From positions 939,983 through 1,003,982 of the forward strand of contig SJOL01006765.1 of assembly GCA_004794785.1 (NCBI GenBank): DNA of 64,000 nucleotides, read 5' to 3'. The DNA is from Opisthorchis felineus (lineage: Eukaryota; Platyhelminthes; Trematoda; Opisthorchiida; Opisthorchiidae). This document shows, piece by piece, positions 36,901-48,610 of the stretch. How positions within the stretch are numbered: position 1 is the stretch's first letter; each line of letters starts with the position of its first letter. The position numbers and the translations under genes are program-made. Below the pieces are notes generated by a model. It saw nothing but the letters and a program-made list of their open reading frames with translations, searched no databases and had not been told where the DNA came from.

Positions 36901-39900
36901 AAGTTCGCTAAACAGATCAACCGCCACCTGACAAACCTAAAACACTGGTCATTATCAAAAAACCTTCTGCTGGTAATCGTGGTTTAAATGACGGCTACAT
37001 CAAAATCTACAAAGTACTGTTGGCAAAAGTCAAACTTACAGTAATATCTTATGTGAGTTTCCTATTTACTCATATTCACTGCTTGGGATTCCGTTATAAG
37101 TCAGATTGTGGATTGTCCAGAAATGTAGTATACAGCATGTTTAATCCTTGTATGAATTCATCACGTGAATGTGACATGATCGGTAGAGTTTCCCTTTTGG
37201 TCAACAGTTGTTTTCATATGAAATCTCTTAAACCCGATCATTTCCAGATTCATTTTAAGGATCATGAAAAATCAAGAATAACAGTAGGCCGTGTCCAATT
37301 ATTGCATAGCTTAATCCAGGAATTTACGCCTCCACTTTGTTTGTATAATGTTTTCCATGGGTTAAGTGCTATCCCGAGACAATCCATGGTCACTGCTTAG
37401 TGTGGAATGAATAAACTACCTCCCCTGGAAGGGAAAAGTTATGTGAGTATTTCCAATAATCTTGACTTCCGAGTTCCTCTTCTGATGGAACAACCTTTTC
37501 AAGGAGAGAACGTATTTAAGGTTCTGGGGTTGCTTAGCGACCGGAAAGGGAATACTGGCGTCTCCGTTAACTGTCACGCTCAAGGAATGATGGAATTAGG
37601 GTTGTCACTTCACCATCCTGGGACAAGCGCACGAAACCCTAGATTTAAATTATTCTTTTTAGACAAAACACATATTAAATAGGTAATTTTTCTTTGTAGC
37701 AGGAATGCTGTATCTAGAATTTCTAACATTATCGAGACCTGTATAATGTCTTTAAAGAGCGTACACTTGTGCGTGGGAAAATTTTGTACCGTTGTTCAGT
37801 TAGTGATGCTTAATATAACTGAAGAAACTGGTCATAAGCCGCATAAAGTCACCGAAACTTTAGCTAGCTGATTACAGTGAGAGGTGACATGATGTATGCG
37901 ATTTTATCTGATTCAACTGCAAACGCAACCATATTGCAAATGTGAGATGAAATGTCAGAAAGTGTTTGCCGAAATGTTTGCACAGTCGAACTTCTGGAGG
38001 TTGTTTGTAAAGCGGATAATATTGCTTTTGTCAGCTTGCTACAACTGGAGAAAATGACAACGTTTTTAGAAACATTTCGACTCAAATCTCGAAGTTAAAT
38101 TTTGACGGGTATTTCTTCTCGGTAACAAAGTTTAAAATAAGTACTACTCTAATGACAGCATTTGTTTTCCAAAGATGGCTTCTATATCAACTGAAATACG
38201 TATTCATTCATCGAAGTGACGCAAATGCTGCTGATAACTGCTCACATGGATTTGGTAAATGGAAGCACCTTTGAGGACATTTCGATATCTAACTTTGTCC
38301 AAGACATTTCCAATTTGAAAAAAATTCTTGATTTATCTAGCCTAGGAGCATAACCTCTGGGAGAAACATAGACTGATCTTCAACCACCTGTAGACCATAC
38401 ATTTGCAAAACATACAGTCATTCGTTTACATGGAACAGTGTTGCAAAGCGAAGCAATGTACAGTTAACCTAAATGTTATCTGAAATATGTAGATAAGGGT
38501 GTTTGAGGCTGTGAAATCCCCCGCAAACCTTAAAAATGCAATGGAGACAATTAAATTGCACAAAAGGTGCATTTACTGCTCTCTTTAACCAAAATCCTGT
38601 AAAATGCTACAAGTAATGGCTTTGGTTGCATCAGGTGTGTACTTAAAAAGCCACTGGCATAGCGGTAAAACCGCATTTTTGGGTAAGCTTACAGTTAAGA
38701 CTTGAAACATTGGATCAGTTTTGGCCCATGTCTACCTGAATTGTACTCTGAAGTAGATTACATGTGTTTTGTTCCAAAAGTCGTAGTTCATCGTAGCTCC
38801 ATTTAAACATCTGCAGAGAAGACAAACCGACCCGTCTGCATCAATTAGACCAAGGCTGGATTTCTTTCCGAGTCACGGCACCAATCAGTGTGCCATAGGA
38901 ACCCAATTTCTTTGACGTGATGCCAACCAATAGGCACGATCTCAGTTAAAAACGATACCAGCCCAAGACCAAGAATGAGAGCGGTCACACTAGGATTAAA
39001 ATCAACGGGATTGTAACTGAGGTAAATCTGTTACTAACTCGTATTCTCAATGGCGGAAGAGACCGCAAAATGAACTCAGCGGCAAACTGTGCTTTTCTAA
39101 CGGTGCTGTTTAGAACAGTTTGTAATCAAATCACAAAAGGAAGGACTGGTTTTGCTGTTACCGTTTTTAGCCTCAGCAAAATCTATTCACCAGTTTCATT
39201 CAATATATTTCCGCCTCTCAGAACTCTCCCGGTAGGTCGCAAATGCTTTGTTCAGACGTTGCAATTTCTGGCGTAGCGATTAAGGGGATAATTAAGTACA
39301 AATACTGATCGAATTGCGGACGTACGGCGCTATTAGTAAATTAATGAGTTCAACATAACCCGCCAAACAACCGTTGCTGACGGTTTCGAAAATGTAAGTT
39401 TACTAAGTGTAATTTCCCATGTCCAATTTCCCAAGATGTGTCTAAATCGAATGTTCATTGTTTAGTTAGGCCGCGACGGAATAACTCGCTAATACACGGA
39501 AGTTTTATTGGTGAACCAAAAGGCGTTCTTGAGACAATAATTGTTAGTTTGCCTTGATTTCCTCGTTTTCACAATCTTTGAGTGTTCCACTCCTGATGAG
39601 GCTGACCAGCGGTGAAAGAAACGTTGGACAACGCAACCTCGGTTTGTTAACATCGCGTTGTTCCCTTACAATCCAACCAAACTAAATGTTTCGCTTAAAG
39701 CTCATTCTATGTGACTTCATCTGTGCCGAATTTAGTGCGGATATTTATCTTTATCTTTTATAGTTATCCATTTTAATCAAAGATTCTCTCCAAGCTACAC
39801 ATCGAATTACGTCAGACGATGTAAAACATATCAGGCAGAATACGTGTCGAAATGGTCCTTAATTTTTTCACCGACAAAAGTGCGATGTAGCAACTTCGCA

Positions 39901-40419
39901 CATTCTTGTCGCAAATCTTAGACACGCAAGAGGATAATTCGCGCACGCTTGCTGATGCATATCCACAACTGCCCCAGGATGACGCCGTTGACAGCAGAAA
40001 GAATGTGGTTACCGAATACCTGGAGGAAACATGTCCAGGGTTGAAAATAAAACAACAAACAAAAGTTGCCTGGAGTTGAAGCTCAAATTACGGTTTAGTC
40101 GGTACACAGCCTTTGGCTTTTATTTAACCGTGTTAACCCGAAATCAGCACGGTAGATATGTACTTATCGCATACACTAAGCTTGCCAAACGCACCCGACG
40201 GATCACTATGGTTTATTTCATTTCGCTTTGGTACCTCCTTGCAACAACGTTTGTAACCCTTACGTATAAGCAGTTACATATGCCACAAAATTTCTTCCTT
40301 TACTAGTCATCATAAACTCCATGCAATTCCTACAATTTTGCACTAAAAACCAGGTTTACAAAAACGATTACTGGTATCGTTCCGAAACAGAGTTAAGTAT
40401 ATTTCCCTAACAAAGCATT
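36901..40419. other. No gene recognised; may be filler between Penelope-like parts
   Basis: Two adjacent plus frames (37.02-37.40 and 37.41-37.68 kb) are open but unrecognised. A tRNA-like fragment TGGCATAGCGGTAAAACC lies near 38.65 kb. At 39.6 kb a plus-strand CTGATGAGGCTGACCAGC followed by GGTGAAAG is faintly hammerhead-like. Confidence 0.5.
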
Positions 40420-40860
40420 CTACTCATAGGGTTGCTGAAAAATCTTCGATAGCCGGCTGCCGGTTTTACCTTCTTGTTGCTTATCAGATGGGCATAGTCT
40501 CCCATTTTCCGTCAGCATTGTGTTCTAATTCAGCACCAACTTGTACACAGCTGGCCAAATCCACTAATTTGCAAATTACATTAGGTTAGACTCACCTGAA
40601 GCTCCCCTATCCCTCAAATAAATGGGCTGCACCAATTCCTCATTATGTTTCAGTTGGAACGATATTCGAGATATCGTAGTTGCTTGTCTAGACGGGACAT
40701 ACTGCTCACGAGATTGCCGAAAACTCTGCAACTGCACACTCCCGGATTCACTCTTCATGGAACTAATGAGGTGCGGGTAGTCCCCGAGTTTCCGTCAACT
40801 TTAAGTTCCACGCAAACATCCTAAACAAGTGATTCAGCTGGGTATCTTGACTAGGCCAAT
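40420..40860 (-). repeat. Tandem pair of decayed hammerhead-repeat monomers
   Basis: Start motifs at 40420 (CTACTCATAGGGTTGCTGAA) and 40701 (ACTGCTCACGAGATTGCCGA) are 281 nt apart in the same orientation. On the minus strand the first has CTGATAAG and GTAAAACCGG, with the catalytic G and A changed; the second is further decayed (CTCATTAG, AATCC). The shared blocks TGTTTCAGTTGG and AGTCCCCGAGTTTCCGTCAA identify the family. Confidence 0.6.
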
Positions 40861-43184
40861 GTTATTTGCAACTGACTGTATTCCACATTTAAGGCCACTC
40901 GCCTGAGGAGGTTATGACAAGCCTTTCTTGTCAGGTTTGTTATCACTACAGTTGCTTTCTGTCAATTCTCTGGCGGGTTGACTAGGTTTATCTAGCTGAG
41001 GGAAGTGACGTCAAAAGAAAAACAAGAAGTGGACTATCTCTCTCTTTAGTTTCAACGAATAAGCTCTGTGCTTGACATAGTTAGTGTCAAAGTAGTGCAC
41101 ACGCATGCATTCATGGTGGCACCGGAGCTAGGCCCTTCTTACACTAGACATTCCTAGTATTCTCGAGAAGCGTAACAGTGACATTTTGCGGATGATCAAA
41201 CAAAATTCATTGTTTTTTATGATCAACTGAAAGTTCTTTGGCCCGTGCTGAGGATTTTTTTATTACTTCATGCTCCATGCTAAGAATATTCTAGGCCTTT
41301 GAAATGAAAATAAGATCCATTCATTAGGGTTTTCACCATGTCAACTTACAAGTTTCATCACTGCCTCAGATAAACAAATCGTGACATGTGCTTTAGCACG
41401 CGATCGTCGCAGTGTAACTTGAAGCAGAACAAAATTATTGTGCGATTCCAGGGTAAAATTAACCTTACTCTCGTTAAACAAATTGCACTTTGGTCAATGA
41501 AGGCATTTACCTGAAATTTCTTTAAGCTTAACAAACTTCAACTTACATTCGAGGACTTCTAGGTAGACTAGCAAGTAGTAGATGCGTGGTATTCCATGCT
41601 CAGCAGTTGATTGGCGTGGTAGCACGAACTCAAACCCCAATTTTTTCCATTATTTGCGCACGTACCAACCTAGACTTGAAGCTAAACTGCCTACCAAAGT
41701 GACACTATCTGAAAACTCTTAAAATGGTCATTGCGTTGGACCGCGTAGGATAAAAACAAGAGCCAACTAAATAAGGGCTTCATTTGAATTAGAGAATTGT
41801 AGTTATAATCTGTAAATAAACCACTGTCGCACAAAACCACTCCTTAAAATGAAGAAAAAAATTGCTTGATAGCTTAGAACTACTTCAGCTGATAGTTACC
41901 CACTAGAAAAACAAACTTTCGGTTAGCCACTTGGAGGGTTTGGGCTAATCTAGTAGGTCCCTTTTTGAAGTGTAGGGTAGCTATGCTGATCGTTTGCAAC
42001 TAATAAAAAACTGAGCACCTAAGTGTATCTAACGTAGTTGAAAAGTAATCCTAAATTCAAATTAAGAGGCGAAATCTCACTGATAGATGACTAGAAATTG
42101 TACCCCCGCCAAGTATCCTTGTACCTCCCTAACTGGGATGACTTCATCGGCCTACGTCACTGCTTATGGGACCTTAGTGCGGCACTCTCTACTGAGCTTG
42201 TCAAACACGTAATCGGCATGGAAGTCAAGCGTCTCCCAGACGCTACTGTATAGCGAATGGCGTTTTGAACTGCTGCTAATCCAGAGAGGCAGTACACTTG
42301 TGTCACGAACTTTAGAACTACAACGAAAGCGGATTCGAGTTAAAACAATCATGTTTAGATGATAAAGTCATCTGTAGTTTGGGGAGATTGGTTCCAAAAA
42401 CACTCGGGTAAATAAAATTTGGACACTGAAACAAACCCCATAATTGGACTACAAGTACCGGTTAACGTCAGTATTAGTTCAAAGTGACCAAAACTAGTCT
42501 GATTTGAAGAAAGGTTGCAGGAACAAAATATGGTTACCTGATTGATGTCAGCAAATCTCGTAAACTTCGTCAAAGGTTACTGTGAGAAAATAAAACTGCT
42601 TATAAAAACTTTTGCAATTTTTGGTGCAACTTGCCAGTACTCGACAAACTGATTATCAACTGAGGATATTGGTACTGGGATGTACACTCAAGGTTTCACC
42701 CTTTTGTAAACAAGTTTGCAAACGACTACTTATAGGGCTAGGTTGTATGCATCAATAACTCAAGAAAACGTTTTATATTGTAACCACTTATCCTCATCTC
42801 ACACTTTTTAGTTTTTACAACATTACTTCACAAGGCGTTTCCAAAAAATTGTACAGTCAGTCGTACTGCCAGGCCAAAAGTCAGACTCAGGTTGTTGTTC
42901 ACGGCAGTTTGTGATATTTTCAACCACTTCTCTGATTAACTGTTCCAGACTGCACATATTTCCAGTCTGCCCTAATTACATAAGATAGTGTGGAATTAAA
43001 TCTCGGTTCAAACCTGGAAATTCACGTACTACTTGTTAATCACAATCAGTCCGATCAATAATGCGACCAGTTTCGTGAACCTTCGACTTGAGGTGTCGCC
43101 CAAGGGACCAGTCGATACTGGGTCGCGTGAAATGAACTCTATACCTGGAGGATAGTGACACTAAGTCCTGTACATATGCCACTC
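40861..43184. other. No gene recognised
   Basis: AT-rich intergenic sequence upstream of the PDZ gene. I see no exon, repeat or RNA that I can support. Confidence 0.6.
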
Positions 43185-43345
43185 AGTTAAACTTGTGACC
43201 AGTCACTCGTTCCTGAATGGAATAGGGTTCAAAACCTGTCGAAAGGTTACAGGCTAGCACAACTTTAGAGATTCGTAATGTTCACGCTGCTAATTACCTG
43301 CAACATAGATGAAACATCTGCACAGTGTTTGTTTACTTTTCAGCA
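43185..43345 (+). mobile_element. SINE-like repeat, copy 2 (diverged)
   Basis: AGTTAAACTTGTGACCAGTC, GGTTCAAAACC and CAACATAGATGAAACATCTG keep the block order of the family. It ends about 0.75 kb upstream of the PDZ gene's start codon. Confidence 0.45.
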
Positions 43346-43837
43346 TCGACTGACTGCTTGCAGAAGGAAATCTCGACTGGATTGAATTAAGATGGTAACG
43401 TATTGCCACTATTCCACCGCTTACAAATGATTTACCAAAAATGGAAATAAGGCTCGAAGGTATTACCAAAAATATGCGCTTCGACGTGATATGAGTCTTC
43501 TCGGCCTTCCACGTTTGTTTAAATTCACTAACCGTTGATCAATGGCACATTTACGCTTGAGTGATCAACACACCAACCTTCATCACAATTCCTATCGTTT
43601 AATGCCAAATATGATGTCTGTATACCGTAGGGTCGGCCGTTTTTTCTTTGCAGAGTCCTCTTGATGTCAATCCCTAGATTAGGAGGAAATGAATGATTCG
43701 GAAAAACCACACGTTCACTCCGCGAACCCATAAAAACAGTCATGTGGTGCGACAGTTTACATGTAATAGCGTGTGAAGTCTGAACCCTTAAGCCAACCTC
43801 AGGTTGGCCAATCGTCGATCGATCTCTAACTGCACAC

Positions 43838-43872
43838 AGGCACACGGGCACACACGCGCGAGCGCGCACACA
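43838..43872. repeat. CA/CG-rich simple tract upstream of the PDZ gene
   Basis: Alternating purine-pyrimidine sequence (CACACAGGCACACGGG, then CACACGCGCGAGCGCGCACA) lies about 50 nt upstream of the splice-acceptor-like site. It is a local CpG-rich island in AT-rich surroundings and may be part of the promoter, but no TATA or initiator can be assigned with confidence. Confidence 0.5.
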
Positions 43873-43904
43873 TTCGTTTTTTTACTGTCCGCCGCTGCAC
43901 GGCA

Positions 43905-44089
43905 AACTGTCTTTGCCCGTTTTCAGTTGAATTCACCATCCCAGTCCTATATTGCACTCCGCTGCCTCGATTTTCGGACTAACTAGGACGAAGCCGATCA
44001 TTGAATGAAACGGCTTTACGATCACCAGTGAAGCTTCGTTGAAATCGACATTAAGTGGTGTGCCTGATCAAGGAAGATTAAAGAAAGAA
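43905..44089 (+). promoter_or_regulatory. Likely 5' UTR with 3' splice acceptor and an 8-codon upstream ORF
   Basis: A strong acceptor-like signal (CTGTCTTTGCCCGTTTTCAG, ending at 43926) sits 163 nt upstream of the start codon. It could accept a spliced leader, since flatworms trans-splice, or a cis 5' UTR exon. Downstream, an ATG at 44005 opens an 8-codon upstream ORF ending TGA at 44029-44031, before the main ATG at 44090. The upstream ORF is in a different frame from the CDS. Both points are read directly from sequence; function is inferred. Confidence 0.45.
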
Positions 44090-45022
44090 ATGAGTGAGGA
44101 AGAAGGACTGAGTGAAACGAATTCTGGTGAAAAAAAGTCCCAACCGGAATCAGGAGCCAATGGAATAGAACACACTGAAAACTCTTTGATGAAAGAGGGT
44201 GCTGTTCATTATCAGGATTCTGAAGATGAACATTTCGAAGAAGCCCAGTCAGAAAGACCTGGAGAGGAACCAGAGACCAAAGAGGAGCCAAAGCAGACTC
44301 AAGAAGAAGGTGAGGAATACGTAGTTATATTAGAAGAGGAAGAAAATAAAATGGCAAATGAACCAGAAGTGGTTCAAGAAAAGGTTACACGAGAGCAGCA
44401 GGATGATCAAGTATCCGGACTATCCGAAATGAAGACTCCTTCTAAAGAGAACGACAGTTTCCCCTGCAACATGAACGGAACCTCCTCTGTTTCACCAAAT
44501 GAATTCAGTCAAGGAATAGAGCCTGACAGTCGCGTGGTTTCCAATGCTATTCCTTCGATGAACTCGCATGCAAACGATCGACTTGGTGCAGCAGTTAACG
44601 AATTCGCTGCACTGACTACACAGGACGACGACAAACATACTCCACAGTCTACAATATATCAGCGTCGTACAAACCCACCACAGCGTTCCATTTACCATCG
44701 AAGCCCATCCGACAGAAAAGTTGCCGTACCCAGTTGGTACACGCCCCCGAGCAAACCAATCACTAATATTGTTCCAGCACCACCACCATATGAACAGCCC
44801 ATTCAACATGGATACCAAACGATTGATGCGGCGCAGAGCCACTCTGTCACTAGCCCGACTCGAAAAATATCCAACACTACACCGTACGTTGGGTCACACG
44901 TTATTGCCTCTGAGACGGGACCGTCACTAACAGCGTTTCTGCGTCGACCCACTTCCGAACGCCAATGGGGTTTTAGTTTCTACGGTGGAGCAGAATTTGG
45001 CTGTCCGCCATTTGTCAACAAA
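44090..45022 (+). CDS. Exon 1 of a PDZ-domain protein (PDLIM/ZASP-like), long acidic N-terminus
   Basis: This is the only long open frame in the window, with 311 codons from the first in-frame ATG; an in-frame TGA lies upstream at 44006. Residues about 1-110 are very rich in Glu/Asp/Ser/Lys and look disordered. Residues about 110-270 are Ser/Pro/Asn-rich and include APPPYEQP, a PPxY-type WW-domain ligand. The last 35 or so residues begin a PDZ domain: LTAFLRR, then WGFSFYGG as the carboxylate-binding loop, then FGCPPFVNK. The frame continues only 17 codons past the donor AAA|GTAAGT at 45022/45023, and the PDZ resumes in phase 0 at 61833. PDZ proteins of the ALP/Enigma/ZASP group bind C-termini of actinin-type partners at actin structures; that role is inferred from family likeness. 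In those proteins the PDZ is usually N-terminal, so an extension of about 270 residues before it is unusual. Any LIM domains would lie beyond the window. Confidence 0.85.
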
Positions 45023-48000
45023 GTAAGTTCTTTGCTTATGACGTGTAATGCCTATGATTTCCCAATTAACTAACGTTACAAAAGACACTATAGCAGACGA
45101 ATAAATGACGTGAAGCTCCCTTAAGTAGCTATTTCAAGTCTGTGTATAAACTGTGTTGTGGAGAAACAGTTGTGAACAGCGCTCGAACAAAACACACCTT
45201 CCTACTCCAGAACAAGTATACTGTGTCTCTCAGTTTACGCTTTTTCTGTGGGTTGCAGTTTTAAGAAATTAAATAAATAAAGTGCAAAGAATCGTCCATC
45301 TGGTCCAGTTAAATAAAAACCCAAATAATAAAAACAATATCTACAGTTCAACAGATATTTTTTAAACGTACATTCTGGTTTCGGCTTCGTTTCTTAACCA
45401 AACAGAGTGATGAGCGAGAGCTGACTCCAGATAAGTTGGCGTGTCATTTCTCGTCGACACTGCATTTCGAATGGGTATATCATCAAAGAAAGTACTCTCC
45501 TTCTACCAACACATCAAATCGTTATCACAAAATGCATCAGAGTTTGACAGCAATAACTTCGGATGCGTCAATCCAAGAAATATGAAATGCGTCTGAATTG
45601 AAAGTAAAGTTATCTCAGTTATCACTTGTTGATGCCTGTCGCTTTTGGTATGACCATTATGCTACATTAGTGTGAAGTGCATAAGACGTGTTCAGCGAAG
45701 ACAAATTCCTACCCTAGATGTTATGTTGTGGAAAATTCTGGAATTGTACCGCTTATCGACGTCGTTTACAAGTTCTTCAATATTTTGAGCACCACAATTA
45801 CCACAACGAGCGTGACCTTAGACAATGGACGCATAGCATATTTCAGTCTACCAGAGGTTGGTGGGGTAAATTCTCGCAGTTAAGTCAGAAGAAACGTTTG
45901 ACTTTTTGTGGTAGTGAGTCACTTTGGATCAGTCACTGGTGCTGGAGCTTACTGCATCGCAATAGTGTTGGGCAACTCACTGAGACTTTTGTTGGTTACA
46001 CGTTCAAGGGGAACACTTTTGAGGAAACGACTTTTTCGAATCGTCTGAATAGTGACATGTTTAGGGTTTCAAGCCTATGACGTAAAATGGTTTGTCCATT
46101 TTGTTGTTTCTCAGTGCAACTTTGATATCATTCGGACCTCGCAACAAATAAAACCGCCCAGTAAGGATGACTCATATTTGAGAGACCGAGGATAATGTGA
46201 TACAGAATTAGGGACCTTTAGATTGAATGAATAGGGTGGTTAGTTGTTCGACACATCCGAGGCTTCAAAATCTACTCAAATTTGATATCCTGAAGTAAGA
46301 CTTCAATATATTCGAAAAATAATTACTGTATGCGATGTGGTAATTACGTTATACAGCTGTCGTTCAAAGCCCACACAGTATAGCAAACTCCTGAAAGATC
46401 CGACATTCTCATTTTCAAAAATGTATCCACTGAAGCAGATTAGAAACTCTTTTCGTTAGATTGCACCCAGCTTACGGACGCTTGAGCATGTAGTACGTTT
46501 TTTCCAAAAAACAGGACAAGAACAAAATTGTGAACAAATGCAGCTCTCGTCATACCTTGGTCAAAGCGAAAATGATCTTATGTCCGACAGACATCCGACA
46601 TTGCTTCTTGAATTGTTTCACGCGGCTACCCAAATAGAATAAATATACTCTAATTACTCCGTAATATTATGCAAATCAGCATTTGCGGGCTTCTTAGTTG
46701 TTCAGTGTACTATTAAGTAAATTTCCCTCCCAACTTCCATTCATTTAAACAAGCACCTAACGTCCCGCCTTAATGACTCCAGTCTGAGTATATTAACTTT
46801 ACGTTGGGTTTGCATTTTTGGACTTCTTAAAAACTTTGATCACTAAGTACCATGTACCGAAAAATAGGACGTACAAAATAGCTGGAGCATATGCCAATGG
46901 AATGTGAGGCGATATTTCCGGTCACAGGTTATCTAGTATAGGAAAATAATGGATGAACCTAACGTTTGCTTAAACGTCCTCCTCCAGAGTTACACATAGT
47001 CTGGTGAAGTAAAAAGAAATCCCTCCACGACTAGCATCAGGGTGTTTGCAGTTGTCTAATAAACAGCTTGGCAAAAATAAGAACAGTTTGAACCTCTACT
47101 TTTACCAGGGAATCTGCAGAAAATATTTAACTACAAGGAAACCGCCGAGGACATTAACAGGTCAAGGTACTGATTTTCCTCACAACCGGCCATATAAATC
47201 TCCATGTTTCTGGCTATGGATCAGTTTTTCAGTCAACTTGTAATCGCAAACTGACCGACTGTTCCCTTCACTTTGAGAAATTTATGCATTCATTCGAAGA
47301 CACTGGAGCCCACATACCTATTATAGACCTACAAAAAACCTGACAAACTCTTCCACGGGTACCTCACAGGTCAACGTGACAACGTAAATGTAATCGTCCA
47401 CCTGATGGACCAGCGGCGACTGCCCATGATGTGATCTTTATTTTCCAAAGTATGGTCAACTCAGTGTTCGGATAACCAGCGCTTCACTACACAAGCAAGA
47501 AGTTAGCACACCAATCATAATTATGCAAATGACAACTAAGTTTTGTATTTTTCGGCCCAAAAAAAAGAAAGGAAACACAAGCGATTTAGGCAGTTTTCTT
47601 GTGGTGCTCTTGTGTTTGGGTGAAGTTGTCCGTTTGGTGTTCTTGATGTGAACTTTGCGTGCAAAACATTTTATTGAGATTGCTTCTGTCGTCACACACA
47701 CAAAGAATGAAACTGCTCAGCTGGTACAGGAAAGGCAGTGCGTACTTTGCGAACAGTACTCGCGACAGCGTAATAAGGGATTGAAGGCATCGCTTCTTCA
47801 AAATATAAAACGGGCATTTCATTTATGGCTGCTTGCATCACTGAACATTTAGCGATTTTCTGCGGCATCCTCTAATTTTCATTGAGGGCACGCTTGTGGT
47901 TTTTACAAAACCAACTACTGCGACTCAGTCGTCAGGTATGTTCAGATGACACCTCAAGAAACACTATTGCTAAATCCCTGATTGAGCTTAGCAATCGTCT

Positions 48001-48411
48001 GCTGGCTTGCTTGTAGCCTGAATTATGCAGACGAAACCACTGCGGCAGAGGCGAAGCTGGGTTGAAGTTTAAAAAGTGCATGACACAGGTCTCAGAAAAT
48101 CACTTGAGTGCGTCAGGTTATTGCATATTATGGATAATCTGTGATTTTCCAGTCGAGATTTTGTCCTGTAAATGACGTCTGAAAAGCATTGTACACTTGT
48201 TTCATCCTCACTCACCGGTGCTCACCACACAGAGATTCGGAGATTCCTGCACTCAACCTCCCGGCTAGTAGCTGGACACAAACCCACTGGCCAGAAGTCA
48301 CCGAACGGAAGATTTTAAGCTAGTCGAAAGATTATGACTTTGAAGGAATGACGAAAAACAGCTGCCAGTCAGCATGAAAACTACTTTTTTTGTTCGTGTA
48401 GACGTAATGCA

Positions 48412-48610
48412 CTACTCACAAGGTTGCTGAAAGCTCTTCAGTCCACGACAGTCCACGACCGGTTTCGCCCTTCTTGGGGCTCATCAGGTGGACGCAGTCC
48501 CCGAGTTTTCATCAACCTTATGTTCTGCTTGAACCTAAATTGTACTAAATTTGACTTATACACTCATCTGCATACCAATTCGGTTTTGACGGGAGACTCA
48601 CCTGGAATCC
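48412..48610 (-). repeat. Hammerhead-bearing dispersed repeat, best copy
   Basis: The plus-strand order is ACTACTCACAAGGTTGCTGA, a short hairpin, the hammerhead (antisense), CAGTCCCCGAGTTTTCATCA, a TGAACCTAAATTG segment, CTCATCTGCATACC and TTTTGACGGGAGACTCACCT. The same ordered blocks recur at 28.7, 34.9, 40.4, 40.7 and (inverted) 49.1 kb. No protein is encoded. The family is best explained as the terminal repeat of a Penelope-like element or as a retrozyme; this is inferred from the hammerhead, the tandem pairing and the nearby Penelope-like RT. Confidence 0.75.
48441..48493 (-). ncRNA. Hammerhead ribozyme (type I-like), intact core
   Basis: Read on the minus strand. The stem I strand GTCCAC (48488-48493) is followed by the core CTGATGA (48481-48487). 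Stem II is GCCC-CAAGAA-GGGC (48467-48480), followed by the core GAAA (48463-48466). A very short stem III element CCGGTC ends in the cleavage triplet GTC at 48457, and GTGGAC (48451-48456) pairs perfectly with the first strand. All invariant hammerhead positions are present. Stem III is tiny (CC/GG with essentially no loop), as in hammerheads of Penelope-like elements and retrozymes, which are thought to act in pairs. A second GTCGTGGAC lies just downstream (48441-48449). The ribozyme lies in the large intron of the PDZ gene but antisense to it, so it would not cut that pre-mRNA. Confidence 0.8.

Noticed and set aside
37020..37682. Two adjacent plus-strand frames (126 and 91 codons) as a two-exon gene
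   Set aside because: The first has no ATG at its start, the lengths are within chance for 64 kb at this base composition, and no motif or splice logic joins them.
39595..39640. CTGATGAGGCTGACCAGC then GGTGAAAG on the plus strand as a hammerhead
   Set aside because: Stem II would be only 3 bp, the GAAA box is displaced, and no stem I partner is visible.
43528..43869. 113-codon minus-strand frame upstream of the PDZ gene
   Set aside because: Its N-terminus is the translation of the CA/CG simple tract and it has no domain.
44005..44019. A 15-mer (ATGAAACGGCTTTAC) shared between the PDZ gene's 5' UTR and the SINE-like copy at 53404-53418, suggesting the UTR derives from the SINE
   Set aside because: About two shared 15-mers are expected by chance in 64 kb, and the flanks align poorly.
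45718..46080. 120-codon frame rich in Trp and His as a nested gene
   Set aside because: It overlaps another open frame in a different phase, shows no motif, and its length is expected by chance.
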